Source: Camellia lanceoleosa (taxonomy: Eukaryota > Streptophyta > Magnoliopsida > Ericales > Theaceae). From it: a stretch of 64,000 bases of DNA. The stretch lies in the NCBI GenBank assembly GCA_025200525.1, contig CM045762.1, forward strand, positions 109,466,734 to 109,530,733, read 5' to 3'. This document shows positions 45,548 to 58,027 of this stretch, piece by piece (position 1 is the stretch's first letter; each line of letters starts with the position of its first letter). The notes under the pieces were generated by a model that had not been told where the DNA came from, made no database searches, and was given only the letters and a program-made list of their open reading frames with translations. Position numbers and translations under genes: made by a program.

Positions 45548-46609
45548 ATGGAGGTTGGAGGCTGGAACCCAGTGCTAAGAAGAAGGCGAATGGGTAATCA
45601 AGGTAGTAGAACAGCGGAAAATGGATTGTTTACTATCTTTGTGGATGAGATTCCAAACTCAATGAATCCAAAAAGTCTTTTTACTCTGTTAAACAAGTTT
45701 GGAGTAGTCAAGGATGCTTTCATCCAAACAAAAACAAGAAAAGCAACGGGATCAAGGTTCGGTTTTGTGAGATATGATTGCAAGGTTGCTGTTGAAATGG
45801 CGGTACTGAAGGCTGATGGTCTGTGGTGTGACAACAAGGCTCTGAAAGTGAAGAAAGTAGAGCTCAAAAAAGGAGAGTATAAGCAACATATAACAGCAAC
45901 CAGAGGAGATTATAGGATGATGCAGCGTCAACAGAGGAGTCTTATGCAACGAAGGGTGGAAGGTGTAGGTAGAAGATCTTTTGCAAAAGTAGTAAAGAAT
46001 TGAGGTATTTATGAGAAAGCGCAGTTGACTATTAAGGCCTATGAAACTGTAAATGGGTGGCTTTATGATAGTCTAATCGTGAAGATTAAATCTTTTCTTC
46101 CATTTGATGAGTTTAAGGAGGAGGTTGATCAAAGAGATGGGAAGGATGTAAGAGTCAAAGTTGGGAAAGGAAGGCTAGCGGTGCTAATTTTCAAATCACA
46201 ATAGCACAAAAAGGAGGCAAGACTAAAGCTAGAAGAGTGGATGTTAGAATGGTGTGATTTTGTTACAGATTAGGAACAAGGAAAATACATTGCACAAGAA
46301 AGGTGTGTGTAGATTACATGTGTAGGTGTTCCATTCAACTTGTGGAGTGTTAGTACATTCAAAGACATTGGCAATTTGTGGGGTGAAGTTGTTCAACTAG
46401 ATGAAGAAGTCACCGGCCATAATTCTTTCTATTGTGGGAAGGTTAGAATATTCATCAACAGAATGGAGTTCATCAACATAGTGATTAATGTTGAATGTAA
46501 TGGAAGCATTTTTCCGGTGAGAATGTGTGAAGAGATACCAGCAGCAGTAAACTCATGTCATTGCAAAAGTTTTTGCTTGGACAATGTTGTCACTGAATCT
46601 ATTGCTTAA
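45548..46609 (+). pseudogene. LINE ORF1 (RRM-containing RNA-binding protein), broken
   Basis: The first frame (45548-46003, 151 residues) contains an RNA recognition motif. FTIFVDEIP is the RNP2 strand, followed by LFTLLNKFGVVKDAFI and the RNP1 strand SRFGFVRY, as in plant L1 ORF1 proteins. After a stop at 46003 the sequence continues through LYDSLIVKIKSFLPFDEF and, near 46320-46609, LWSVSTFKDIGNLWGEVVQLDEE, the domain that follows the RRM in these proteins. ORF1p coats LINE RNA. The downstream serine/lysine-rich part to about 47170 is probably the ORF1 C-terminus. Confidence 0.8.
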
Positions 46610-47534
46610 GATGAAGCAAATCAACTATCAAAAAATAGTGGAAGAGGGGAAGAGGAAGATGGAAATACAATGAAGGTGGAGTTAGGTAGAAAGGGTGATG
46701 TGGCAAGGGATGACAAGAGCACGGTGGGTAGAGATTCAGGGGAAAAAGATGAAAACAATGAGTGGCTATCTGCATCGGCTGTAAAAGAAACGATTGGTGT
46801 CATGGGAAATACAAAAGGTAGAAGAGAAGGTATGGGAGACAGTCTGGTGCATACGGAAACTCCAAGAAATGAAATTTAAATAGTTGAAGGACAGATATGC
46901 ACACCTGGGTTTATTAGGAGCCTTAGTGGGCCAAAGAATACAAGGCCCAAGTTAAACTTAGAGGTGGTTTTGCAAGGTTCTCAGGGTAGGGTATTGGCAA
47001 ATGGGCTCCTCATTGAACCTTCAAACCTCAGTGATTGTGTTGCCGAAACTCAGCAAAGGCCTCTTATTCTACAACCAGTCCAAGAAATAGTGTTAGAAAA
47101 GGGTAACCCATCAAGAAGGGGGAAGACTACTAAACCAGAGATGAGCAAAAGTAAAAATAAAAAAAAATAAAAAAAAAAGGAGCTAATCTGTGAAATAGGG
47201 CTAAGCATAGCTGAAAAAAAACTCAGCAAAAAAGTGTGTTGTTCAGCAACTGTTTGCAAAATGGAGCTATCTTTAGAGCAGTAGTAGCTGCAATATCATT
47301 GTCAGTTGAGTAGAGTATTAACTACAGGAGAAGGAATAAGTTACTAAGTGAAGCTCATGCTACTATTGAAGTTGGGAAAATTCTAGGTTTGAATTATGAA
47401 GGAAAGAAGAAGGAGGTGGTTAGCAAATTAATTGATCTTGAAGAGAAGGATATGGAGAGAATTGAAGGGGAGGGTGTTACTCCTTAGGCTAATTCAGGGC
47501 AAAGAATAGGGGACTCTGGGATCTGTAAATAGTT

Positions 47535-48287
47535 TCTTCATGATTATCTTATCTTGGAATGTTAGAGGTCTGCGAAGACCCGAAAAGAAAAATAGATATC
47601 CTTCTATTGCAGGAGACAAAGTGAAGCATAATAGATGATATTTTTGCTAAGTCACTATGGCCATGGGAGGAGTTGGAGTACATGGAGGTGGGTGCAGATA
47701 GAACTGCTGGTGGTATGTTATGCTTGTGGAATCCACAAATTTTTAAGCTTGAGGAGTGTTGCAGCAACAGAAACTTCATACTATTATCAGGTATGGTACA
47801 TCATTCTTTCAGTTGTGTTATCATAAATGTGTATGCACCAAATGATGTGTTGAAAATAAGACAATTATAAGAGTCCTTAGCTAAGCTTAAACCATACTTT
47901 TCAAGGCCTTGGTGTATGGGTGGAGACTTTAATGAAATACGATTTATGAGTGAAAGAAAAGATTGTTCTAGAAGGGAAAGGGGAATGAAGGATTTTAATG
48001 AATTGGTTGAAAAGCTAGAGCTAATAGATATACCAATGTTAGGCAGAAATTTCACATGGCGTAACGCGTTGGATGGTGATAGATGGAGTAGGATTGATAG
48101 ATTCCTAATCGACCCTAAGTGGTTGGAAGGATTCAAGTTTAAACAATGGGGGCTACCTAGAAGAATTTCTAATCATTGCCCAATACTCCTTATGGAAGAT
48201 GAGAGGGATTTGGTCCCAAAACCATTTAGGTTCATCAATGCATGGTGTTTGCATTCTCAATTCAAATCAAAAGTAAAGAATTGTTAG
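47535..48287 (+). pseudogene. LINE ORF2 endonuclease domain (APE-like), broken
   Basis: It begins IILSWNVRGLRRPEKK, the typical start of plant L1 ORF2, then shifts frame several times. The last 120 residues are clear: MGGDFNEIRFMSERKDCSRRERGMKDF (GDFN metal-binding motif), LELIDIPMLGRNFTWRN, WSRIDRFLIDPKWLEGF and PRRISNHCPILL (the S-N-H-C-P motif with the catalytic His). The enzyme nicks target DNA during target-primed reverse transcription. Confidence 0.85.
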
Positions 48288-48629
48288 GAGGGAGCACAGG
48301 TTAGTGGTTGGGCTAGTTTCAGGTTATTGAAAAAACTAGGAATTCTGAGAGCACATCCCAAAAGGTGGAACTCTGAAGTGTTTCGTAACATTGATGAGTA
48401 GTTGAAAAAAGTAGAGGCTAAACTTCATGAATGGGACCTAAAAGCTGAAGATAGGAGTCTGCAGGATCCTAAGATTAAAAGAAGGCGGACGCCTTAAGTT
48501 TAGCATGGGATTTGAATAAGAAGAATGAATGGTTATGGCATCAAAAATCTAGAATGGTATGGGCTGAAAATAGGGATAAAAATACCATATTTTTCATATA
48601 ATTGCAAGTAAAAGCGGAGGAAAAATCTG

Positions 48630-49995
48630 TTGAACTCAGTTAATGAGAATGGTGTACTTCATGATCAGCCTGGGATGATTAAACAGGTAGTGCTAAATCA
48701 TTTCAGCCAGCTATTTACTGAAGGATGGAGGTTTAGACCAAAGTTGTCCGGTGCTTTTGCCTTAATTAGTCAAACAGACTCAACTGAAGTGTTGGAGGCA
48801 AATTTTTTAGAGGATGAAATCTGGGAAGCAATTAAAGTTTGCGAGGGTAACAAAGCTCTGGGCCGGATGGTTTTAATCTCAAATGTATTAAAAAATGTTG
48901 GGGCATTATGAAGGGGGAGATTGTGCAGATGATGAATGAGTTCCACTCTAATGGCAAGTTGGCCAAATGAGTGAATACTTCATTTATTACCTTAATTCCC
49001 AAGAAGGAAAATCCTGTGGGGTTGGGTGACTATAGGCCAATCAGTTTGATTAGCTCAATGTACAAAATAATAGCTAAAGTCTTATCCAAAAGGTTGTGGC
49101 AGGTTTTACCCAAGATCATTAGTGAAGTTCAAACAGCGTTTCTAGGTGGAAGATTTATTCTAGATGGGGTCCTAATTGCCAATGAAGTAGTGGATTGGTG
49201 GAGAAGGTCAAAATAGAAAGGAATCATCCTCAAACTAGACTTTGAGAAGGCATATGACTCAGCAAATTGGGAGTTCTTGTATTCGATGATGACCAATATT
49301 GGCTTTGGTGATAAATGGGTAGGGTGGATGAAGTCTTGTGTATCTACAGCTAGAAATCAGTTCTAGTAAATGGATCTCCTACATCGGAGTTTTCCCTCAT
49401 GAAGGGCCTCAGACAAGGTAACCCACTTTCGCCTTTCTTATTTAACATTGCAGCAGAGGGCCTCAATATTCTAATGGAAAGAGCAAAAGAAGAGGGCCTA
49501 ATTAGAGGAGTAAAAGTAGGGCCAAATGAGTTAAAACTATCACACTTGCAGTTTGCTGATGATACTATTATATTTTGTGAAGCTGGTTGGAAGGAAATTG
49601 TTGCTCTGAAAAGAATATTAAGATCCTTCGAGTTAATGACAAGCCTCAAAATAAATTTTCATAAAAGTAAAGTGTGTGGGGGTAGGTGTTCAGGATGATT
49701 TGGTGAAGGTTTTTGCAAAAAAAAAAATTAATTGCCTTGGCCAAAAGTTGCCAGTGAACTATCTGGGGCTACCATTAGGAGCAAATCCAAGGAGGTTAAG
49801 TATATGGAAACCAGTGGTGGATAAGTTCAAGAGCAAGTTAACTTCATGGAAGAGAAGGTATTTGTCTTTTGCAGGAAGATTAACTCTGATAAAATCCATT
49901 TTGTCTAGCTTGCTAGTCTATTTCCTATCCATCTTCAAGCTGCTAGTGGGTATTGCAAAATCATTAGTCAGGATTCAAGCTAATTTCCTTTGAGA
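48630..49995 (+). pseudogene. LINE ORF2 reverse transcriptase, broken
   Basis: Pieces in order are NSVNENGVLHDQPGMIKQVV and FSQLFTEGW. Then [25 protein letters not shown] and [12 protein letters not shown] cover the RT finger region with DYRPISL. GIILKLDFEKAYDSANWEF carries the first catalytic Asp (LDFEKAYD). MKGLRQGNPLSPFLFNIAAEGL and LSHLQFADDTIIFCEA carry the F-A-D-D active site, and NYLGLPLGANPRR follows. Catalytic residues are retained, but stops and frame changes (for example at 49215, 49365 and 49698) break the frame. Confidence 0.9.
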
Positions 49996-49999
49996 AGGA

Positions 50000-51082
50000 T
50001 CTGAAATCAGGAAAAAAGTTCACTTAGTTAGTTGGAAGGAGGTTTGTCTAAGCAAAAATCAAGGTAGGTTCGGTGTGAGAAACCTTAGTGAGGTTAATGA
50101 GTGCCTATTAATTAAGTGGTTGTGAGGTTTGTCAAAGAGGAGTCAGCTTTGTGGAAACAAGTGATATGTAGTAAGTATGGAGGCTTGGATGGCAAATGGA
50201 ACCCACTATTAGTAGCTTCAGTGTTGATGTCTAATCTGTGGCAGGACATATTATCAGTGGCTTCAGCAAATCCTGCTTTGCGAGATTTCTTTTTGCAAAA
50301 TTTCAAGGTAGTTGTTGGCAATGGTAGAAGATTGAAATTCTGGGTAGATAGGTGGTTTAACAATCAAAGTCTGAGTGTGGAATTCCCCAGATTATTCAAT
50401 TTGTCAATTGAAAAAAATGGTATTTTGTTTGATTTTTTCCATAGAAAGGGAGTGGATAGTGATTGGAAACTTGCATTTAGAAGGCCTCTTTTTGCTTGGG
50501 AAGAGGAGGAGGTGCAAAAACTTAATGACCTGTTGCAGAATGCACCTAGTCTAAATGAAGGGATTGAAGACTCTTGTTCTTGGTTAGCTCATTCCTCTGG
50601 AACTTTTACCATGGCATCAATTTGGAAGTGGTGGAAGCATTAAAAGGGCCAACTATTACAGTTACTAAAAGCATTTGGAATACTTTAGCTCCTCCCCAAA
50701 GTACAATTTTCTGAGCTGATTAGCTTGGAGAGGTAGGATTAAATCCTCGGAGTTTTTGCAAAGGATTGGTGTATTGAGTTTAAATGTCAGTACATTATGT
50801 ATGTTTTGTAAATTTGAGGTGGAGTCTTTGAACCATGTTCTACTTCACTGTTCTATGATCTGGAGAATTTAGGCCAATATTGTGCATTGGTGGAATTTGA
50901 GTTAGGTTATTCCTGGTTTAGTGAAGGCATTATTACATTGGTGATCAAATACAAACATGAAGAAAAAAGTGAAGGAGATTTGGAAGACAATTCCTCTAGT
51001 AGTCATGTGGTCAGTGTGGAAAATCAAGAATGAGTGCTTATTTAATGAGGCACAACTAGATTGACTGTTCTGGAAGAGTTAG
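50000..51082 (+). pseudogene. LINE ORF2 C-terminal region (zf-RVT-like), broken
   Basis: Reads KVVVGNGRRLKFWVDRWFNNQSL, LFAWEEEEVQKLNDLL, TMASIWKWWKH and, frame-shifted, a CMFCKFEVESLNHVLLHCSMIW segment: the Cys/His-rich domain found after RT in plant L1 elements. It is cut at 51082 by the LTR element; a matching continuation (QLVKVRVSMWASFFFKEFK) appears at 55358-55420. Confidence 0.75.
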
Positions 51083-51428
51083 TGTGGGAGCCAGAAAAAT
51101 ATAGGTACTAGCTTATTGGGCCTAGCCCGAACAAAGCCTACAATGGGTCTAGCCCAAACAAATATCACACCCCCCATCTATATAAAGAGGGGGCATCCCA
51201 AGTGGAAGGGATGTCTCATCTCTCTCTACAGAACACACACCCCTTCAAATATATATACTATTTACTTCCTTGATTCATGGACTAACTTCATCATCGGAGC
51301 GTCCCCGGCCGACAACCCCGGTTGGGTAGCACCAACTATGTTCATCATTGCAGATCTACAAGGGTGAAGCTCTTCTCTTCGTTGGATCTCCACAACATCC
51401 ATGTGAGAGGATATTTCATGGTCTCACA
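51083..51428 (+). repeat. 5' LTR of the LARD-like element
   Basis: 346 bp, TG...CA. A likely TATA box, CTATATAAAG, lies near 51177. A PBS-like sequence follows at 51431. Confidence 0.92.
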
Positions 51429-51430
51429 AT

Positions 51431-51449
51431 TGGCACCGTCTGTGGGAAC
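51431..51449 (+). promoter_or_regulatory. primer-binding site
   Basis: TGGCACCGTCTGTGGGAAC, close to the TGGCGCCGTCTGTGGGAA sequence often seen after plant Gypsy-type LTRs, which points to a Gypsy-class helper. I did not verify the matching tRNA. Confidence 0.65.
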
Positions 51450-54365
51450 GACTGAATGAGATCAACGAAGAACACAATAAACATATTGCTGTAAGTAGAC
51501 GTATATTGGTTGGATTGAGGTTAGTGCACTTTCTACAAAAGCAAAATCAATCCCAAGTAATACGGCCCATGGCTAGGTCTCTTTAATTCTGCTTCAACTT
51601 GATTCTATATCTATAGTATTTTTGATCAATTTTGTGGTGGGTTGTTGTTGGAATATCATTAGCAAAAAACAAACAAAGTATTCTTGATCAATTGTTGCCC
51701 CAATTATAGATTTTTTTATACATTTAGATGCAGTGCTCCTGAATTAACTTGAGCATTTTCACTTTCTCTCTCTAAAATTGGGTTTCACATTTTTGTTTAT
51801 GGAAGTTTCTTTTCGGCATTATACAAATGGTTGCTCGGCCGAACCCACTTCTAGAATTTTTTATTTATTTCTTCACAGGAGTTTATTTAAAATTGATTCT
51901 TGCTAACATACATATTATTGAATTAAGGAATTATGTTTTGTGGCTCCCCAACTAAGAAACAAATGGCTCACGTCTTTCCGTTATAAATTTTTGTATCTAT
52001 CTTGTTTCAGCAACCAGACCCACTGTTGGAATTATTCGGATCATTATTGACAACCAAAATTTCTGAGCCCAAGCAACCATTATTTGGCAATCAAAATCTG
52101 AGCCAAAATAACCATCATTTGGCACAATATTGGTGCATATTGGGCACATTATTGCACCTTATTCGGCATATTATCGATGAGTTTCGGAAACTTATTGGTT
52201 TATTCGGCAATTTTTATTTGCGTGTTATCTACATTCTACATGTTTTCAACTCGGCTTCAACAACTTATTCGGCTTGTTCGGCAACTTGCTCGGCATATTA
52301 GCAACTCTGCAAATCATTACCATTGTAATTCGGCATATCATTCTACATATTATCAACTCGGCTTCAGAAATATTATTCGGCTTCGGCAATTTATTCGGAA
52401 AAATTACTTTGCAAACATTTCTTATTCGGCACATTCTTTGACTATAGTACAATATTCTTCCGCAACAATATTCGGCAACATTGTAACTCAGTCGGCACTA
52501 ATATCTCGGCATAAAGTTAGCATCTCGGCTTGCCGAAATCCACATTTGAACATACCACAAGATTCATATCTACTCAAAGAGACCAAACCCACCAACCTAA
52601 GGAGCCAAGAAGCAACCCAAGTTTGCCGAAAATTGTGAAACGGATCACACGTGCCGAAAATTGAAATCTCAAAAGCCGTCAAACTCAAGTTTTGACCATA
52701 CCAATGTGAAGTACTCATTGAGACGAGTCCAACGCAACAAACCGCGTCGAAATCGGAACTAAAACGAAACCGTACGAGCCAATTGAAATTTGCCCAGAAA
52801 ATCGCATATTCTGCCGAAGTAGACGACCAGAGTCTGCACGGAAAATAAAAGAAATTATTCAGTGTATCATGGCTAAGCTACACTACAGCCCATAATAGCT
52901 GAACAATCACATTCAAATATAAACTTTGTTGAATACAAACATAAGGCTTTGTCTTGCACAATGGTTCAATACTCTTTCTTCCTTCTAAAGAAAAGGGTTC
53001 AAGTCTTGTTGGCACCATCTTTCTATATTTTTTATTTTTTGCCAAAGCCACCAAGCCAAGCCGAGAACTTATCCAGCACTTCGCGGAGCTCAATTCTTCA
53101 CCAACTTGAGCCGTCTGATCTATTTTTTGCTACACTTTCGCCCTCAGAGGTCTGATTCTAATGATCTGTTATTCGTTTCTAGCTATTTGATGCATTCCGA
53201 GCCCATCCGTACGGACAAAATTTTCAAATTAAAAAAAAAATGCAATTTTTATTCCAAGAATTGAGCGCAATGGCTCACTTCGCATATCACCATGGCACCG
53301 AACCGGGGCACGGAATCCGTTCCAAATTGTTATCGGCATACTCGGTAATTTTGGCCCAAGTCAATTTTATTCCTTCCGAATAACAAATCTTATTCAAAAG
53401 CAATGGGGCAAATATACGTTGGACAAGAAACCCAACTTCAATAAATTGGCAACCATTGCCAACCAAGTTCTTAGCAAATCCAAGTCCGAAAGGATGCCAA
53501 CACACCGCAAAGCTAAGAAAAATCGCCGACCAAAAGATCGGCACAATCATTGACCCAAGTTTAGCCGACCAACTTTTTGGCAAAATCACATTATATATGA
53601 AATGGACATCGATGTTTTGACATTAGTTACTCGATGGTGCATCAATTTTACTCGGCAAGATTATTCAGCACCATTATTAATTCAACATTATGATCATTAT
53701 TCGGCCGTGCATCAACTTTCTTCGGCTAAACAACATTATTGGTCAACTTTATGCATGTCAAACTTTATGCAGCAACATTGGCCACAGTATTCGGCAATTT
53801 TATTCGCCTAACGACATTATTTGGCAAAACAATTGCCCACTAGGACATCAGTCAATTTTCCGCTTTCCAATTAGGGCACATCAGCCGATCATCATCTCGG
53901 CACCTTTGATATGCATGCATACTCGGCCAACTTGGTACAAACATTACGACATTTACTTGAGTTACACACTCCTGTCCCTTTTCACACCGCTCCAATAAGC
54001 GCCAATTTTGGGGCAATACATTACACACATGGCAGTCGGCCGTTAGCACTTGGCAGTCAGCAATTCGCATTTGGCAGTCGGCAGTTTGCATATTTTTGTG
54101 CACCATCATTTTACCAAAGCCGAATCTTCCCTGTAACATAGGGCAATGGGAATCTGCATTCCTTCCGACTAACACCTATCATTCAAAAGCAATGGGTTAA
54201 GTTTACCTTGGACTGAACGTAAACCGAGCAACTCGGCAATTAAATAGATGGCCCAATATCTATTTGGCAATTCCATACAAGCGGTACTTGGTTGCTACTT
54301 AAAATCAGCAAAAGTTTTCGAGTACAGTGCAATCTTCGCACTCGGCACAGAGCGCTGTTAGCAAA

Positions 54366-54740
54366 GGCCTACACCCATGCCTGGGGGTTAGAATAACGCG
54401 GCCTACACCAATGCCCAGGGGTTATAATACCGCGGCCTACACCCATGCCCGGGGGTTAGAATACCGCGGCCTATACCAATGCCCGGGGGTTAGAGTACCG
54501 CGGCCTACACCCATGCCCGGGGGTTAGAGTACCGCAGCCTACACCCATGCCCCGGGGTTAGAATACCGCGGCCTACACCTATGCCCGGGGGTTAGAGTAC
54601 CGTGGCCTACACCCATGCCCGAGGGTTAGAATACCGTGGCCTACACCCATAACCAGGGGTTAGAATACCGTAGCCTACACCCTCGCCCGGGGGTCATAAT
54701 ACCGCGGTCTACAGCCCTTGCCCAGGGGTAACAATACCGT
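54366..54740 (+). repeat. minisatellite, 11 units of 34-35 bp
   Basis: The unit starts GGCCTACACCCATGCCCGGG and ends GGTTAGAATACCGC; ten units are 34 bp and the last is 35 bp. Substitutions are scattered, mostly transitions at CG sites, and the last units are the most diverged. The unit length is not a multiple of three, so the array is not coding. It contains CCGCGG and CCCGGG palindromes at unit joins and centres. It lies about 270 bp upstream of the 3' LTR. Confidence 0.95.
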
Positions 54741-55011
54741 GGCCCATCGTTATGATTAGTTTGTATTCCTTTCTAGGCTTTAGCTCACCCCCCTCATCCT
54801 ATGATCCACATATATACATTTATACATACATACAAGACATACGTACATTTATACATACATTCAAGCATACATGCAGTCATTCATTCATACATTTTATTCA
54901 TTTATCCAAAGTGTTCTTTATCAAAAAACCTAACAGCTATTTGAACAGCGTAACTTGGCAAGAAAAAACTCTCATTCCTTCCACCGCAGACAATGAAATT
55001 TTTAGGGCAAT

Positions 55012-55357
55012 TGTGGGAGCCAGAAAAATATAGGTACTAGCTTATTGGGCCTAACCCAAACAAAGACTACAATGGGTCCAACCCAAACAAATATCACACC
55101 TCCCATCTATATAAAAGGAAGGCATCCCAAGTGGAAGGGATGTCTCATCTCTCTCTACAGAACAGACACCTCTTCAAATATATATACTATTTACTTCCTT
55201 GATTCATGGACTAACTTCATCATTGGAGTGTCCCCAGCCGGCAACCCCGGTTGGGTGGCACCGACTATGTTCATCATTGCAGATCTACAGGGGTGAAGCT
55301 CTTCTCTTCGTTGGATCTCTACAACATCCATGTGAGAAGATATTTCATGGTCTCACA
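55012..55357 (+). repeat. 3' LTR of the LARD-like element
   Basis: 346 bp, co-linear with the 5' LTR. The sequence before it (GAAATTTTTAGGGCAAT) is a poor polypurine tract. Confidence 0.92.
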
Positions 55358-55362
55358 GTTAG

Positions 55363-56434
55363 TTAAGGTTAGAGTTTCTATGTGGGCATCTTTCTTTTTT
55401 AAAGAGTTTAAGTACTTAGTGCAAGATGCTATTTATAACATAAAGCAGGTCTGTTACTGCTTGTAGTAAGTGTATCATAGGGGAGTTGATGCTGCTGTCT
55501 TGTTGCATTGCTGCTAGTTTGATACTGATGTATTGATGTCTACTGCATTGGTTTCTTGTTAATGCTGTTGTCCTGATGCATTGTTACCAGTCCTGTTGTT
55601 CTGTTTTTTTTTTTTTTTTTTTTTTCTTTCTTGTTTTTCTTTCACTAGTTTGGTGCACTGCTACTAGTTTTTGCTGATAATGGTCTCTGTTGCTGTTTGA
55701 TTTGGTGCTGGGGTTGCAAGATCCCAGTTCTGGTGCTGTGCTTTTTGTTTGATTGTTGTTAGTAATGGTTGGAGTGTTATTGGGAAATGTATGGCACAGG
55801 GGTGTTTTGATCTGTTGCTGTTGTGGCCTACTGCTGTATAGATACTGCAATGTTGCTTACTGCTGTTTTGTTGTTTGTTGTTGTGCGTCATAGGGGAGCT
55901 TTGAACTGCCTACTGTTGTATTGTTTTAGTGGACTGCAGAGGGTTTTGTTGCTTTGATATGTTGTTTGGGGAAGACAAAATTGATATGTTCCGTTTCAAA
56001 GGGATTTTGGTTGCTCCAGCAGAGAGGTTTCTTGTTGAATTGTGTTCAAGGGAAGTGTTTTGCTGAAGTGGATATTCTCAACTCAAATGTTGCAAGGGGA
56101 GTTAATAGCTGGGTGGAGTTAATAGTGCAAGGGGCGATTTTTGTCATTGGTTGATCCTTAGGAATGTGTTTTGTCGTAGATGTGGGTGTTTGCAGTCCTG
56201 AGGTTGCTTATTTTGCTGGTTTTCTTATTTTGCTCTGTGTGTTGGTTTCTCACTAACTTGGAGCTTGGAGTTTGTGCTAGCAGATGATTTGGTGTGCATC
56301 CTGGTGCCAACCTGGTTGGGATCTTGATGTTTCGTTGTGATACTTTTTGCACTCTCCTCTTTATTGATGGTCTTTTTCATACTTTGTATGTTTTTTTATC
56401 AATAAAGTTTCATTTTTTTTGCTAATCAAAAAAA
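55363..56434 (+). mobile_element. 3' part of the split LINE
   Basis: The continuation of ORF2 (VKVRVSMWASFF) is followed by a T/G-rich 3' untranslated region with a poly-T run at 55604-55626 and the 3' terminal sequence shared with 10207-10593. Confidence 0.8.
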
Positions 56435-57705
56435 TATATAAATGAAATAATGAAGATTATAGTGTGATTTTAGAAGTATTTAAGGGGTGTTAATGTAATT
56501 TAACCTAAAATAAATAGGATATCTCCTGAGTAAGGTGGTGTGTTTCTAATTGTTCTTCTATACAATAACAAAATTATATGAATTAATAATTGAAATAAAT
56601 TTTTAATATCATTAAAAACTATTAGTCGATTTGATAATTTATGGGCAAAAGGGGTTATTTGTTATAAAATTTAAAACTTCAACGGGTGTGATAGTAATTA
56701 TCAAAATTACAAGAAATAATTCATATTTTAAACAAATATCATGAATACATTTGTAATTTATCCAAATAAATATGTAAATTTATCATTATTTCAAATTAAG
56801 AAAATTCTATTACATTTACTGAGATGATTAGCCTACCAAATTTTATCAATCAAAATATGAGACATCTAAATCATTATAGAAGCTTAGTCCTTAAAGGAAA
56901 AAAAGAAAAACGTAAACCGCAATAGTCCATGTCGGATTAATTAAATTATCAGTGGAAATAATGAACCTATTTGAAGTTAGACATTTTTAGGGTTGTAAAT
57001 ATGGCCCGATCCGACACATCCGAATCCGGGTTCAAGTCGGTTCACGATAGGCCAGGCAGATTCTTGCTTTTTTCGAACTGGACTAGACTGGGCTACGATT
57101 TGAAAAGTGGGGCCCAAACTCAGGCCCACTCAGATTAGGGCCTAGGGCTTGGGCTCGGGCCCATCCTGCGGGTTGGACGTGGCGAGGCTTCTTTTTTTTT
57201 TTTTTTTAAATTTTAAAAATGAATGATAAATACATTATGTATATAGATTATTTATGAGAGATAAAAAATAAAAGAAAAATTTTAGTTCGAATTAATGAGA
57301 TATTTGGTTATGTTTCATGTGTGGTGATATTTAAATTTAATTATACATTACTTACATTTTTTTGGTTATGACAAAAAAGTATAAAGTTATGTAATTTTCT
57401 TCTTTTGAAATAAATAATTTTATATATATCACAACTAAACTTTCAATATTACAATCATTAAATTAAATTTTTAAAAATATTTAATGAATGAATATTTTTA
57501 TTTCAAAATCAAATAAAATATAACAAAAATTTATATCATTCAATAAAATAGATATAGATTATTGATGATGGTAGAGTAATTACATCGCTATAGGTCAAGT
57601 ACATCTCAAATAGGTTGGTACCTACTAGCCTACCAATCATTTGGATTATACTCCACTTCAATAATCTAATACAAAAAAATAACAAAATGAAATAGTGAAA
57701 AGTAA
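56435..57705. other. AT-rich stretch, no gene; possible hAT element end
   Basis: Near 56990-57190 is a GC-richer block (GGGTTGTAAATATGGCCCGA, then GGGCCCATCC) of the kind found at ends of plant hAT-like repeats. It may belong to the same old element as the hAT remnant at 57710-57960. The rest is featureless AT-rich DNA. Confidence 0.4.
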
Positions 57706-57709
57706 ATTA

Positions 57710-57960
57710 TTAATCAATTATCGGAGGACTCACACAATTTACTCGCGTTGCCAGAGAATATTTCATCCAAATCGCTTTGAATTTTTTCATTTTCTCATTA
57801 TAATTTTGTCTTATCGTAAGCACATACATGTGATCTCTAGATATCATCAGTGCCTCAATCATTTGGGGTGAAAACCTGTTGCAGTAATCGCTCAACACCC
57901 ATCCACCTATACTAAAAGTTGTTCCGAAATAACTATAGAAATAGAAACAGTTAGTATATC
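57710..57960 (-). pseudogene. hAT transposase C-terminal (dimerisation) remnant
   Basis: The minus strand reads TTFSIGGWVLSDYCNRFSPQ followed by MIEALMISRDHMYVL. This matches the C-terminal hATC dimerisation motif of plant hAT transposases (AFS-G-GRVLS-YR--L-P--VEAL). Only about 60 residues survive and no catalytic domain is seen nearby. Confidence 0.72.
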
Positions 57961-58027
57961 ACGGGCCATTTATAAAAGTATAGACAAACAAATAAATAAA
58001 TAAATAAAATAAAAATTAATGGCAATC

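Larger units (their letters stand above)
51083..55357 (+). mobile_element. non-autonomous LTR retrotransposon (LARD-like), 4.3 kb
   Basis: Two LTRs of exactly 346 bp (51083-51428 and 55012-55357), each starting TGTGGGAGCC and ending GGTCTCACA, are flanked by the perfect target duplication GTTAG (51078-51082 and 55358-55362). By hand count they differ at about 21 positions with no indel (about 6%), mostly transitions. A primer-site-like TGGCACCGTCTGTGGGAAC starts 3 bp inside the 5' LTR. The 3.6-kb interior has no gag or pol and is unusually rich in TTCGGCA / ATTCGGC motifs (52000-54100), then carries an 11-unit minisatellite. It must have used proteins of an autonomous relative. It sits in the LINE, so it is younger than that insertion. 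Confidence 0.93.
45548..56434 (+). mobile_element. L1-type LINE, decayed, interrupted by an LTR element
   Basis: A non-LTR retrotransposon with ORF1 (RRM type), endonuclease, reverse transcriptase, zf-RVT-like region and a 3' end with TCAATAAAGTTTCATTTTTT, GCTAATC and a short poly(A) at 56428-56434. The host LINE is split at 51082/55358 by an LTR element with target duplication GTTAG. Without that insertion it is about 6.6 kb. All frames carry stops and frameshifts. The 5' border and a target duplication were not resolved. A 5'-truncated relative lies at 10207-10593. Confidence 0.88.

Noticed and set aside
52002..53998. Several 70-150-codon frames inside the LARD-like element
   Set aside because: They follow from the TTCGGCA-rich repeat composition, overlap in different frames and show no gag or pol motifs.
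54366..54740. 34-bp repeat array as a CRISPR
   Set aside because: The units are directly adjacent with no spacers, lie inside an LTR element and in a plant genome.
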